64,000 nt of DNA from Macrobrachium rosenbergii (Eukaryota > Arthropoda > Malacostraca > Decapoda > Palaemonidae): positions 62,466,720 to 62,530,719 of the forward strand of contig NC_089788.1 in the NCBI RefSeq assembly GCF_040412425.1. The letters are read 5' to 3'. Of this stretch, positions 1 through 64,000 are shown one piece after another (within the stretch, counting starts at the first letter, position 1; each line of letters opens with the position of its first letter). Under the pieces are notes generated by a model. That model was not told the origin of the DNA and searched no databases. It saw nothing but the letters and a program-made list of their open reading frames with translations. Made by a program: the position numbers and the translations under genes.

Positions 1-262
1 TGGTAGAGGCGCAAGGTAGAAGATCTCCTGGCTCTGGCGATAGCCTTTGCAGCCTTGCGTGAAAAACCCTTCACTCTAACCAATCCTTCGATAGTCTGAA
101 GGCAGTTAGGTTGAGAGCAGGGAGATTCTTGTGGAATCTGTTGAAGTGGGGCTGTCTGAGAAGATCGCTCCTGACAGGGAGCGACCTGGGAAAATCCATC
201 ATCCATTCCAGCACCTCTGTGAACCAGTCTTGAGATGGCCAAAAGGGGGCGATCAGGGTCAA
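1..262 (-). pseudogene. DIRS element A tail of pol, toward tyrosine recombinase
   Basis: Minus-strand TLIAPFWPSQDWFTEVLEW matches the post-RNase H segment also present in DIRS copies at 47155-47427 and near 9070-9120. A stop at about 71 interrupts it, and the tyrosine recombinase would follow to the left of the window. Confidence 0.65.
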
Positions 263-403
263 TTTGGTGCCTGTCGAGGCAGCGAATTTTCTTACTACTT
301 CCCTCAGGATCTTGAAGGGGGGAAAAGCATACCCGTCCAGACCTTCCCAATTTAGGAGAAGGCCGTCTATCGCTACTGCTCTGGGGTCCGAGATAGGAGA
401 GCA

Positions 404-1850
404 CTAAGTCTCCAGTCTTGCGTTCCAATGAGTGGCGAAGAGGTCGATATTGGGTCTCCCCCAAAGGCTCCACAGCCTTTCGCAAACCTCTGGATGGAGG
501 GTCCACTCCGTGGGAAGAACTTTGTTCTTCCTGCTTAGTAGGTCTGCTCTCACATTCCTTTCCCCCTGTACGAACCTGGTGAGGAGAATGATGTTCCTCT
601 CCTCCGCCCACAGCAGCAGCCTCCTTGCTGTGTCGTAAAGGGAGAAGGAGTGTGTTCCTCCCTGCTTTCTGATATAAGCCAGGGCTGTGGTGTTGTCCGA
701 ATTGACCAGCACTACCGACCCCCTGACTAGAGGTTCGAAGTGGACAAGTGCCAGATGGATAGCTGCGAGTTCCTTCTTGTTGATGTGCCAGGACATCTGT
801 TCTCCTTCCCAGATGCCTGACACTTCTTCCGAGCCTAGTGTTGCTCCCCAACCCGACTCCGATGCGTCTGAAAACAACACTAGGCGAGGGCTCGGCGGTT
901 GAAGAGGAATTCCTCGACCCAGCTTCTGGGGGTCCAACCACCAACGGAGATGTTGCTTTATCCGGCCCGAAACAAGGAAGGAATCTGTTAACTCTTGGGA
1001 CTTCCGATCCCAATTTTCGTTCAGGAAGAACTGAAGAGGTCTTAGGTGCAGCCTCCCTAGAGAAACGAACTGCTCCAGCGAGGAAATGGTCCCCAGCAGA
1101 CTCATCCACTCCCTCACGGAACAACTGTCCTTCTCTAAAAAGGCTGTCACCTTCTGCAGGCAGCGTTCCCTTCTTTCCAGGGAGGGAAACGCTTGAAAAC
1201 CCCGAGAATCCATCAGAATCCCCAGGTAGACAATTCTCTGCTGAGGAATCATCTGGGACTTCTCGAGGTTTACTAAAAGTCCTAGGGACTGGATCAGTTT
1301 TAAGGTGAGAGATAGGTCCTCCAAACAACGGTCTCTCGAATGGGCGCGAATCAGCCAATCGTCGAGATACAAGGAGATCCTTACCCCTCTAAATGTAGCC
1401 AATGAGCCACATTTTTAGAATGCTCGTGAATACTTGGGGGCTGTCGAAGTCCGAAGCACAGAGCCCTGAACTGGAAGGTTCTTCCATTGACCATGAACCT
1501 GAGGTACTTCCTGGAGGAGGGATGGATGGGTGCGTGGAAGTAGGCATCCTGAAGGTCGAGGGACACCATCAATCTCCTGGACGAAGAGACGACAGAACAG
1601 AGGATGTCGTCTCCATCGAGAACTTCTTCTTGATGACAAAAACGTTCTGGGCGCTTACGTCCAGCACCGGTCTCCAACCCCCCGAAGTTTTCGGCACCAG
1701 AAAAAGCCCATTGTAAAACCCTGGGGAATGAAGATCTTGAACCGGTTCTATGGCTGCTTTTGCCAGCATTTGATCGACAGCTAGCAGAAGGGCTCGTCTT
1801 CGAACAGAGTCCTTGTATCTTGCCGATAACTCCCTTGGAGTTGTTGTCAA
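404..1850 (-). pseudogene. DIRS element A reverse transcriptase and RNase H
   Basis: The RT begins near 1850 (FLVPKTSGGWRPVLDV), continues in a second frame with SLDLQDAYFHAPIHPSSRKY and FRALCFGL, and then in a third frame with SLYLDDWLIRAH, the catalytic YLDD box. RNase H follows in the same last frame: LFSDASESGWGA, KKELAAIHLAL, VNSDNTTALAYIRKQGG and NVRADLLSR. At least two frameshifts, near 1570-1680 and 1390-1460, break the reading frame. The RNase H part alone is still open for 332 codons. Confidence 0.9.
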
Positions 1851-2297
1851 GGGAGGTTTTTCCCTGAAGGGGATGAGGTATCCTTTCCTCAGAATGGAGA
1901 GGGACCAGTCGTCCGGCCCCTCTGTGCCCAGACCTCGGCGAAGTTCAGTAGTCTGGCACCCACTGGCGTCTGGAGCATTTGATTCTCACTTGGACTTCCT
2001 GACCGGGAGTCCTAAAGGTCTTCCTCTTCTTTCAGGTCTGCGCCTTCTGAAAGACCTGGTTCCTCGAAAGGGCTCCTGAAAGGGAGCCTTCTCCTTCTTT
2101 GCAATCGGCGCTGCAGGTCTCATCCTTTTCGAGGATTGTGCAAGAAGATCTTGGGAAGCCTTTTCTGACAAGGATCGAGAAATCTCCTTTACTGTCTCTT
2201 GGGGAACAGATGGCTCGAAAGAGGAGCGTACAAGAGGAGGACCTCTGGAGAGGAGAAACAGATTTTGATAAAAAGGAGCTGAAGACGGATCTCTTCT

Positions 2298-3482
2298 TCA
2301 GCAACCCAGTTCCAAAAGGGAAGCGATCTCCGTAGAGCCGTCCATGACCGCCTTGTCTAGGCAAGACAAAACGCTGCTGAGGTCTTCCATACTGATGAAG
2401 TCTTCATCTAAAGTCCTCTTAGCTAAGGCCCCAAGAGACCAGTCCATGAAGTTGAAGACTTCTAGGATACGGAAAAGGCCCTTGAGGAAATTATCCAGCT
2501 CACATATACCCCAAGCCTTGGCCGAATTGAGGGAGAGCCTTCTTGAAGGATCGACCAAGGAAGAGAAGTCGATCCAGCCGATGAGGGGAGCCAACCCCAT
2601 CGGTTCCTTGGTCTCATACCATATTTCAGCTCTGCCAGAGAGTCTGGAAGGAGGCAAGGAGAAAACTGTCTTGCCAGCATCCTTCTTTGATTGAAGCCAC
2701 TCCCGAAGCCCTTAAACGCCTTCTTCATTGAGATCGTCGGACCTTAACTTCACCATAGAGGAGGATCTAGAGGTCTTACGTGCTCGAAAGCATAGAGCCA
2801 GGAGAAGGAGGAGAAGCAGGTTTAAGGGAATCTCCAAACTCCTGAACTAGTAAAGTTGTCAACCTCTTATAGTCAGAAATACTGACATCCTTGGGGGATT
2901 CATCCTCCGACAAAACTTCCAGGCCCGCAGAAGGAGGAGAACGCTTGGACGAAGAAGGGCACTTGCCAGGAGAAGAGCACCTAGAAGGAGAGGAGCCTCT
3001 GACCACTGAAGAGCGCCTATCAGGAGAGAAGCGCCTGCGAGAAGTCTGGCGCCTGACAGGAGAAGAGCCTCTACTAGGAGAGAGGCGCCTACCAGGAGGG
3101 AGGGTGGCTGGGAAGGTGCTTCTATGAGCAGAAGTACGTGACTTGAAGTGAGAAGAGCGCTTGTCGGAGGAGGCGTTCTCTAACAGGAGAAGACCGGCGA
3201 CGAGGACGCGAGCCTGGAAGGAGAGGCGCTATCATCCGAGGAAGAGCACCTAGAAGAGAAGCGCCTGCAAGGAGAGGAGCGCCTGCGAAGAGAAGAGCGC
3301 CTGCTACTGGAGGGGCGTTTAACAGGAGAAGAGCGCCTCAACGAAGAAGGAATCCTATCAGGAGAAGCGAGGTCAGGAGAAGAGCGCCTGCAAACTGAAG
3401 GGCGCTTGCTGGGAGAAGGATGTTTCTTGGAGGACTTGATGGGAAGAGAAACATCCTTCCTACGAGAAGAGCTCTTAGCCAA
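2298..3482 (-). pseudogene. DIRS element A ORF1 middle and C-terminus, Ser/Arg repeats
   Basis: Broken minus-strand frames continue ORF1. At 2935-3400 a short degenerate repeat (plus-strand core GGAGAAGAGCGCCTG) encodes RRSS-rich peptide such as SSLRRRSSPCRRFSSR. Segment 2298-2657 encodes VLSCLDKAVMDGSTEIASLL, clearly related to VLSRADKAIRDGSLDLAALF in the DIRS element at 49324-49554. Frames are offset from one another, so the ORF is not intact. Confidence 0.65.
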
Positions 3483-3896
3483 AGAGCCAGCAAGAGCAGA
3501 AAGCTGAGCCTGGAGGCCAACCAGGATCTGCTTAGTGGACTCCTGAACCCCTGAAGAAGAAGAGGGGATCTTGAGCTCTCTTCTTCACAACGGAGAACCC
3601 TCTGGGAAGCGTTCTGGGCTAGAATCCATAGCGTCTCCTCTAGGTGCCTTCCAGGTCCTCTTCAAGGGCCGACTCGGCGCGACTCCTCGGCGAACTCCAC
3701 CGGCGGCAGGCGAAGACGAAGCAGAAGAAGAAAACACTTCCTCAGGATCCCTTTTCTGTGGCGATCCAAGGCAGCCTGGGACGTGACAACAGGAGCTGCC
3801 GAAGGGACGCCTGACCATTGGGAATGCTCTTCATCCCCCTTGCGGCTGTCGACATTCCTCCTCCACTGGTCCTGGGAGTTTGGAAGAGGTCTAGGC

Positions 3897-4397
3897 CTAG
3901 GAGCGATCGAGGCGGTCAGACGCCCCCCCCTCCACTACACTGGGGACACTACACATCACTGTCACTTTTACCTTTTTCTCCTCCATTGCACGCATCTGCA
4001 ATTGCATCCTACGGATCGTGGCTTTCATGGCAGCCATCTCTGATGACGAATCCGCAGGTTCGATGAAGGGTGAAGGAGCTGAAACCAAAGGAGTGACAGG
4101 AGAATCTGAAAGAATGTTAGGGTCTACTTCTACCTCCTTAGAGAGAGACCTACTCGAGCTCCTAGAAGAAGCCTTCCTAGCTCTATCCTTCTCCAGCTTA
4201 CGTACATAAGCACTCAAAGCCTTCCATTCTTGTTCAGTCAGATTCTCACATTCAGTACAAGTATTATCAATACAGCAGTCACTCCCCCGACACCTCATAC
4301 ATACAGTGTGAGGATCTACCGAAGCTTTCGGTAGTCTCACCTTACAATCCGGTCTAATACACACACGAAAGACAGGTGCAACATTCTGATCAGACAT
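3897..4397 (-). pseudogene. DIRS element A ORF1 N-terminus (gag-like, Cys-rich)
   Basis: This is a 166-residue open segment starting MSDQNVAPVFRVCIRPDC. A cysteine-rich block (CMRCRGSDCCIDNTCTEC, residues about 34-51) suggests a zinc-binding gag-like domain, followed by LTEQEWKAL and a Ser-rich stretch with a possible coiled coil (EMAAMKATIRRMQLQMRAME). This arrangement occurs in the first ORF of arthropod DIRS elements. Function as nucleocapsid-like RNA binder is inferred. The frame closes at 3897 but related coding sequence continues leftward. Confidence 0.7.
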
Positions 4398-4725
4398 CCT
4401 TAAAGAAAATTCCTAAGCCAAATTCAAAAACAAACCACAAAAGCGTATGCCAAGCCAAAGATCCAATACGTCACCAAAGGTCAGTCCAAAATAAATCCTT
4501 AGCAAGCGAAAAATGAAAATCCAAGCAGGAGGAACCAACAACAGATGTTGCCGGAACCAGCGACAGAGAAAATCTGATTAGAAAACGGGAATGGTTCCTA
4601 TTCCCGCCACCCAGCGGCGGGAATGGTAGATCACCTGACCTACCTGTCGCGTGTGCCGCGAAATTTGAATTTCTGTCGGGAACGTCGGAGACTATAGCTA
4701 AGTATATATCTGACGGGTAAGTTGC

Positions 4726-5027
4726 ATGTACAAAACTAAAAATTTCATAACTTCATATTTCTAAATTTCAAAAAAAAATCTTTAAAACTAAATTCCCTAA
4801 GTCACAGTGTAGATCTATGATTATCAGTTGAACTTGAAAGTAATTTTAACAGGAAAAAACAGCCTGCAAAGACAATGAAATGGAAAGAATTCTTCAAGAA
4901 ACAACAGAGAACCTCAAGTGATGCTCATAGAAAAAATATGTGGACACAAATAACATGAAATCATTTTATCTTAAAAACCATAACCTCAGAAAAGTCAGTC
5001 ATAAAACAAAAATGCTTGTTAACTTAC
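4726..5027. other. Intronic AT-rich sequence
   Basis: This is the part of the REV3L intron between the DIRS terminus and the exon at 5028. Nothing beyond AT-rich unique sequence was recognised. Confidence 0.6.
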
Positions 5028-58506
<53,479 letters not shown>

Positions 58507-60755
58507 CTGTAGAAATAAATGAAGCATCATCAGCCAGTAAACTTTGAGGTTTATCATAATTTTTTTAACAAAGTTGAAGTTGACATATTTGCATATGATA
58601 TCTCACTGGAACCAATGATAATAGCTGAAACGGTATTTCAGTTGATCTTGGCAATGCAACTTGTTTGATAACGATAAAAGGAAGACCAAGCTTCAATTCT
58701 GTTTTAAGAACAAATATACTATCAACTATTTCTTGGAGGTTTCTAAAATTGGAACATTTTTAATCACCATCTTTAAATATCCTGTTTTCCTGCTATTCTA
58801 AAGGAGTTTAAATAAAAACCTATGTTATATTGTTAAGGCAACTTGCAAACAAAACAGTGAGCACCAAAAACTAAAGACAACAACATTATCTACACTTCTG
58901 CAGCCCTTTTCAAAGCCACAATAAAACCCATCTACCTTTTCATTAGACTTCATTTCAACACAATATAGTTTTTTTTTATTTTTTCACTGCATTCCTTGTT
59001 TTTTTTATTAAAGAATGTTGATAAATACAAAATTTAAGGTAAAACAAAAATGACAGTATACTTGGTAAAAAAAAAAAAGAAAATACTTAGAACAATGAAA
59101 TGTCAAGATATATAAATAATGTTGCTCAAGTGTTAATCAAATGCTGTTGGAACAGTACTTTCATTACCATTACTTAAAGTACCTTCACAAATTCCACTGA
59201 AGGAATCCCTGTTCGAAAATTGTTAACATCACTTAACTAAGGCCACAGTGAGGTGAGTTTTCAATAATTGGAAATATTAAAGCCTCAAATTACCATATTT
59301 CCAGGTGTAGAAGACACTTTTTTTAATAGGTCTTGGAAATTTATAATGCACCCTAGTGGCCAAAGGTTACTTATCATCAGTCCAACTTAACTTCAGGGAA
59401 GGTTATTTTTACTAAACAGTAATCAGAATGCCTGTATATGACCTCTGAATAAAGTGTATAAATTATTCCTAATTGAAGTAATAGAGATATTGTTAAAAAA
59501 GAAAATAACAATATACACAGTGACAAAGATTCATTCCTGTATTGGCAGAATACAGTACATAGATAAGTTAACAGACTAGTAGTAACTTACATGTACAGTA
59601 TATCAATGATGCCAATACTTTCAATCTTCTCAAAAACCCGACTTGATGGAAAAATGATCAGCTAAAAATTGTGAAATTGTTGTTTTTATAAGGGTTTACC
59701 AGAAATTTTCTCAAGCAAGTTACCATAATCCAAGTAGAAATTTTGTAATATGCTCTTTTTATTGATAGTTTCTTCAAAAATTCACACTTGCCTTTTTATA
59801 CCTGGTAAGTGTCCAAAATATTTTCAGGTTTTTAAAATTAACATTTTTTGGCAATATTTGTATTGTAAAGACTTTAATCTTTACTTTATTTATATTTTTG
59901 TTTTTTGGGGGGGATGTCATGTCTGTGCCATGTTTCAACAGTGTACCTGTGCAATGAACTGTTCCACATTTCTAACATTAATTTTGATGCTAAGTTTTTC
60001 TTTTGTCTGAGATTACTAATAATTATGCTTATATTCAATACTATCAAAATTCTTAATACTGCACCAGCTGTATCTCAATCTATTTTCACACACTGAGATA
60101 CTGTTAGACAAGGAAATTTCTGACACAAAACGGCTGGGAAGTTTATACCACATACATTACATCGTAATTTGGCCAAATTTTTCAATTGGCTTGTATGTCA
60201 ACTTCAAAAAACTTATTAATGCTGAAGTCAATAAACTTGAAAAAACATAAAACAAAGTATTTGCAAAACAAATGAAATAACAAAAATACAATAGTCAATA
60301 AGCTGCATCAGCCAAAACCACGGTGCCTCATGCATTGAGATACTTAACGTGCACACATACCAAACAAACAAAGCCATCAACTTGAACTTGTTAGTGTTGC
60401 CACTTCATTCTTATGTTTATTTTTACTTATTCTATTTTCAAAATTTTTTTTGTCACAATTTGGGTGCATCCTTGAGGTAAGGGCTGCTTCAATACTGGAG
60501 AAATAAAGTAACTTCTACCTTCATAAGCTTGAATCAACACCATTACAAAACCAAACATTAACAACACTGAAAAACATTTGACACACATATTTATGATCTT
60601 CTGAATCCTAATATTTGCATTTTTTTATGCCAATAGCTCTAAATATATTTCTAAAGTGGCAACAGGTTTTACATAAAATTTTGATGTTAATATTCCATGC
60701 AGGTAGGTCAGAAGGTGGTTGTAAGTTCTAGAAAATAGTTTATTTCAACATAAAA
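58507..60755. other. Sequence right of the first visible REV3L exon
   Basis: AT-rich. No upstream REV3L exon could be found. A diverged GGTGTAGAAGACAC at about 59306 and GGGTGCATCCTTGAGG at 60462 loosely resemble ends of a DNA transposon but do not pair convincingly. Confidence 0.5.
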
Positions 60756-60968
60756 TTACTTTCTGCCATAAAAAATACACCAAACATAAGACCTTGGGCT
60801 GTGGAAGACAAGAATAATGTCCCACTTTGAAGGCTGAACCTCCTGAGGAGGGCAAGGCTGCTCAAAGCTCCACACGATCATGTACATTTCAACCGAAGCA
60901 AACAGACCAGTGCCTTCACTCTGAAGACCTAGCTTAAGGCAGGGACTGCAAGGAGTTTGTCTTGACAA
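60756..60968 (-). pseudogene. DIRS D tyrosine recombinase N-terminal fragment
   Basis: SFEQPCPPQEVQPSKWDIIL matches SFEQSCSPGGLKPPSWDLTL of the DIRS copy near 9590-9650. The catalytic part is missing on the left. Confidence 0.7.
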
Positions 60969-61037
60969 AAGTGTCTGTGATATGGACTGACCTGAAGTTT
61001 AAACCAAAGAGAGACCTCTCACTTTACGAGAGACCTT

Positions 61038-61880
61038 TCACTTTACAACACTTCCCAGATCGTGACAAAATGAGGGACAGCAGTTTCTGTCCTGGAGCAA
61101 CTGCAATGCCAAGGACACCAAAAGTGGCCAATCATCCAGGTTATATACAAAATGGGCCCAAGCCAACACCAGGAGAACACTGCCATTAACACTAGGGGCT
61201 GTCACCAATCCGAAGTACCGAGCTTTAAATTGGTAAACAGTCCAGTTGTGTAAAAAAAAAAAAAGCACTTGAAAGCTGGATGGATGGATTATGAAATTTA
61301 GGGACAAGCCCAAGCACTGCTTTTGGTCATTCGGTGCTGTAATGGAATGAAATAAATAATGATTAATGAAATGTAAAATAACATGATGATAACCTACAAG
61401 GAATGACAACGTAAAAACCGTATTTCATTATAACGAAAAAAAAAAAAAAACTTTAAACACAAAAGTATAAGTGCATACACTTGTATGCATTAGGTAATTG
61501 TTAGAGTTAGATCTTAGTAAAATAAGTCAAATTTTATAATATATATCAATTTCTTTTAAGAATTTTATACGGTTGTCAATATCAACATTGTCCCTTAAAA
61601 TATACACAAATTGTTTCCCTGAAAAGACCAAATTTCCTGCGGGCAGCACCATATATTAGACAAGACACCAGAATGTGCTACTTGAACATTGTATCCATCA
61701 GATTCACAGAAAGCATGAAGTTACCCTCTCTGATGGAATCCAACATGGATCATGCGGTTTCCATACTGAACAAAGTCTGTACAAAAAACTGAGTCAATAG
61801 AGAGAGATTGATGACTGGTCTCCAGTCACCAGTCACCTTCTCCACCAAGAAGAGGTGACTATAAAAGCCCAGAGTTTATT
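61038..61880 (-). pseudogene. DIRS D reverse transcriptase remnant
   Basis: Minus-strand HLFLVEKVTGDWRPVINLSL and FSMETA (61740-61880) start the RT. YQFKARYFGLVTAPSVNGSV and VYNLDDWPLLVSL (61100-61240) carry the FGL..AP and DD boxes. A CAAGCACTGGGG-type repeat at 61275-61365 separates the two parts. Confidence 0.8.
61275..61365 (-). repeat. Interspersed repeat, CAAGCACTGGGG family, copy 3
   Basis: GGATTATGAAATTTAGGGAC, CCAAGCACTGCTTTTGGTC and ATTCGGTGCTG match the copies at 12275 and 17785. Strand is nominal. Confidence 0.55.
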
Positions 61881-62119
61881 CCCTAAAACTTTCAGTGGAT
61901 TCTTCTCCAACATTCCCTTCCACCTCTGCTGACAAGGCCAAAGCTTTCAGAGGTCCAAGAGAATAAGTTGGGAACAGTACTGGAACAAGAGACAAGAGGG
62001 TGACATTTAGTCCTTCAAAGATATCCTGTAACCATCCCAAAGGACACAGAACACCCAGAACTCTGCCCTATCTCTAACATTTTGCTCAATGACATGGAAG
62101 ATCGAAAGGGTAACGCCTA

Positions 62120-63960
62120 CCTTTGTGCCCCTCCCTTCTTGTTCCCCTTACCTCCCTTTATAGCTGGGGCTGGGGGAGATGTAAGGGACAAAAGGCCTGG
62201 GAAGGATCCTTGCCCTTCCTAGAGGAAACAATGTGTGTCCCTTGCATCAGTTTTGCAAAACAAGGGGAGTCCCTCCTGACAATGAGCATAGAAGGCTTAG
62301 TGACCCATGAGGGTTTGGCCTTGGTTCCCTTCATCACCCCCAAGGATTTGAAATGGACAACATGGAGGATCAGGCTATCAATATGTCTCTTCTCCACTGC
62401 TGCCTCTAAATTACCTTTTGGTAAGAGTTAGTTGGTTACCTGAATCAGACTGTTCCATAATTAAAGACCATGTCTCATCTCATGGCAAAGTTTACCTATT
62501 TGCCAGTCTCTGACGTAAGAGTCACAGGTTTTCCTCCCAACACCAGCAACCTCCTGAACTTGGTGTAAACCTCCTAAACTCAGGCTTCTCATCCTCAGAT
62601 AAGACACCACTACCTCATAGTTAGCAAGCCTGCATAACCAAAGGTTGAGCCACAACACTGCCTGAAGGAGGCCATGGTGACTGACCACATGGCTCCTGAC
62701 TCCACTGATGAAGAAGCTGTAGCTTCCTGTTGGAGTCTCTCCAGTGAAAGGTCATTCATCAATCTGCAGACTACTGAGTCAAACTGAAGGACAGTAGTCT
62801 GCTGGGTCAACAGTGGCCCCAGGGAGGCGCTTGCTCAATGTGCTTAACAACAGGGAACCCTCTGACCTGGTCCAAAAACACAAGCTATCTGTGACTCCTC
62901 CAATCTGTACAATAGTCTTGCTTCAGAAATGCACGTGAAGGTGAGCTCAATCAACGAAAATAGTTCTAACGGAAACTAGAGTCACCTTTCCCAAATTACT
63001 GCCCTCATACATTAGAGCAATAATCTCTCAAAAATGTTGTTCCAACTCAGAATGATGGAATTCTGATGAAGCACAACCTACTAGTCCCATCAGATCCCTC
63101 AGAACATTACAATCATCTTCTTAGAGAGAAAAGATGACATGGCAGTCCACAGTTCCAATGGTACCAATCAACGAGTCATGGAAGCCAGGATGACCTGTGA
63201 ACACAACTGGGTTCTGAACAGCAGACACTTTTCTTTCAAACCACCCTATGACAGGCCAAAGCCAAACCAGTTAAGTCCACTGAAGAACAATCACAAGCAC
63301 TATTGTGCAAGCACAAATCAGGGGCTCTAGAGAAGAACCCAGAACTACTGACCAAGGTGCTTATAATCACATGCCTGCAGATTGTAGGTATCATAAAGCA
63401 GACACATCTGCACAGTTATGATCAGGAAACTGTACATACACTGAACAAATGGGTAGTGCTGACTCTGCCTTGCACATCTCAACAAAAGTACAGGAGTAAG
63501 AGTCAGTGGCAGTCCTGTCCAATAAGTCAAGGGAAGACTCAACATCCAAAGCATGCTCAGCCAACCCCACCTAGGGTAGATGTCCCACTAGTAAGTGAAT
63601 TAACACTGCAGCTACCCGTAAAAGAGGGAAGGCTCTACTCAAAAGTCCACCAGGACCTATTGTAAGAGTACTTCTTAGGGCTACTTCTTTCTGTGAGAGG
63701 TCTTGTGAGAGGAAGAAGGACCAGATGGAGAGAAGGAAGAAGAGCTCAATGAGGTTGAGGAGGATGAGCACCCACATTTTTCACCTAATTACTTACACCT
63801 ATATAACTTTCCTCTAACAGCGCAGAAGAACTGGTCAGGAGAGGAATGCAGATGTTGACTAAGCACACGTTGATGTCATGGGAGCATTTCCCAAGGGTAG
63901 GGCGACTGCTACCAGAGGCTCGACAGGGAGGCTGGATTGTAGATACAACAGCAGCCAACA
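62120..63960 (-). pseudogene. DIRS D ORF1 (gag-like) scraps
   Basis: Short minus-strand frames, for example LSLERLQQEATASSSVESGA at 62610-62810, lie where ORF1 is expected. No frame exceeds about 80 codons and no cysteine motif survives, so only position and residual composition support the call. Confidence 0.4.
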
Positions 63961-64000
63961 AAGATGCCCAAGCTGAGTGGTCCAAAAGAAAGCAAAAGAC

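Larger units (their letters stand above)
1..4725 (-). mobile_element. DIRS-type retrotransposon A (decayed, cut by window edge)
   Basis: Minus-strand gag-like, reverse transcriptase and RNase H remnants lie in DIRS order, with the tyrosine recombinase expected beyond position 1. The right terminus, about 4590-4725, resembles the inverted terminus of the DIRS element at 45694-51438 in the spaced pattern TATACTTA, GCTATAGT and AAATT(c)GCGG. Several frameshifts and stops make it inactive. It sits in the REV3L intron downstream of the exon at 5028-5255. Confidence 0.85.
60756..64000 (-). mobile_element. DIRS-type retrotransposon D (decayed, runs to window edge)
   Basis: Minus-strand remnants run from right to left: ORF1 scraps, RT start, RT middle, then tyrosine recombinase directly, with RNase H missing. 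Stops and frameshifts are frequent. The right terminus is outside the window. Confidence 0.75.

Noticed and set aside
838..1308. 156-codon plus-strand frame
   Set aside because: It is antisense to the clear DIRS RNase H frame and has no family resemblance.
59290..60510. Possible DNA transposon bounded by GGTGTAGAAGACAC and GGGTGCATCC
   Set aside because: The two ends do not pair well, no target duplication is visible and there is no transposase.

Overview
The window is animal nuclear DNA, most likely from a crustacean (probably a decapod). The grounds are split protein-coding exons with GT/AG borders, very large introns, long GA, AC and AAT microsatellites, and a dense, mixed load of DIRS, copia, LINE, SINE, Tigger, piggyBac and miniature DNA transposons. 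No bacterial-type gene, CRISPR array, rRNA or free-standing tRNA gene was seen.

The one host gene recognised is REV3L, the catalytic subunit of DNA polymerase zeta, on the minus strand. Thirteen exons between 58506 and 5028 encode about 701 residues in perfect phase, from the inactive exonuclease-like domain through the polymerase domain with DFQSLYPS, the NVTYG helix and YGDTDS. The large N-terminal part lies beyond the right edge or is unseen. The C-terminal zinc/iron-sulfur cysteine exons must lie beyond the left edge. Nearly everything else in the window is intron filled with mobile DNA.

Layout by position: 1-4725, decayed DIRS-type retrotransposon (minus, cut by the window edge); 5028-5255, REV3L exon; 5885-7480, Tigger transposase pseudogene (plus); 8735-10320, DIRS RNase H/tyrosine recombinase fragment (plus), followed by an inverted repeat; 12770-12960, exon; 14236-15460, 5'-truncated LINE (minus); 16210-20299, four exons with a miniature transposon between; 20722-25200, complete copia-type LTR element whose integrase core is missing; 25317-28642, three exons with LINE, Tigger and SINE scraps; 29016-31045, composite repeat with GA arrays and a nested miniature element; 32177-36429, two exons, two miniature elements and a TTAA-flanked satellite element; 37980-38257, tRNA-derived SINE; 38730-41279, a second TTAA-flanked satellite element, inverted relative to the first; 42589-45631, a cluster of miniature elements; 45694-51438, DIRS element with both inverted termini; 52305-53257, microsatellites; 53340-53494, exon; 55685-57425, short piggyBac-type element with an open N-terminal reading frame; 58356-58506, exon; 60756-64000, another decayed DIRS element.

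The functional story is one replication/repair gene whose introns are a graveyard and working ground for transposons. The most notable relationships are a LINE and a SINE sharing a 3' tail, an inverted pair of satellite-bearing TTAA elements around one REV3L exon, and a young-looking copia element that lost its integrase core in frame.
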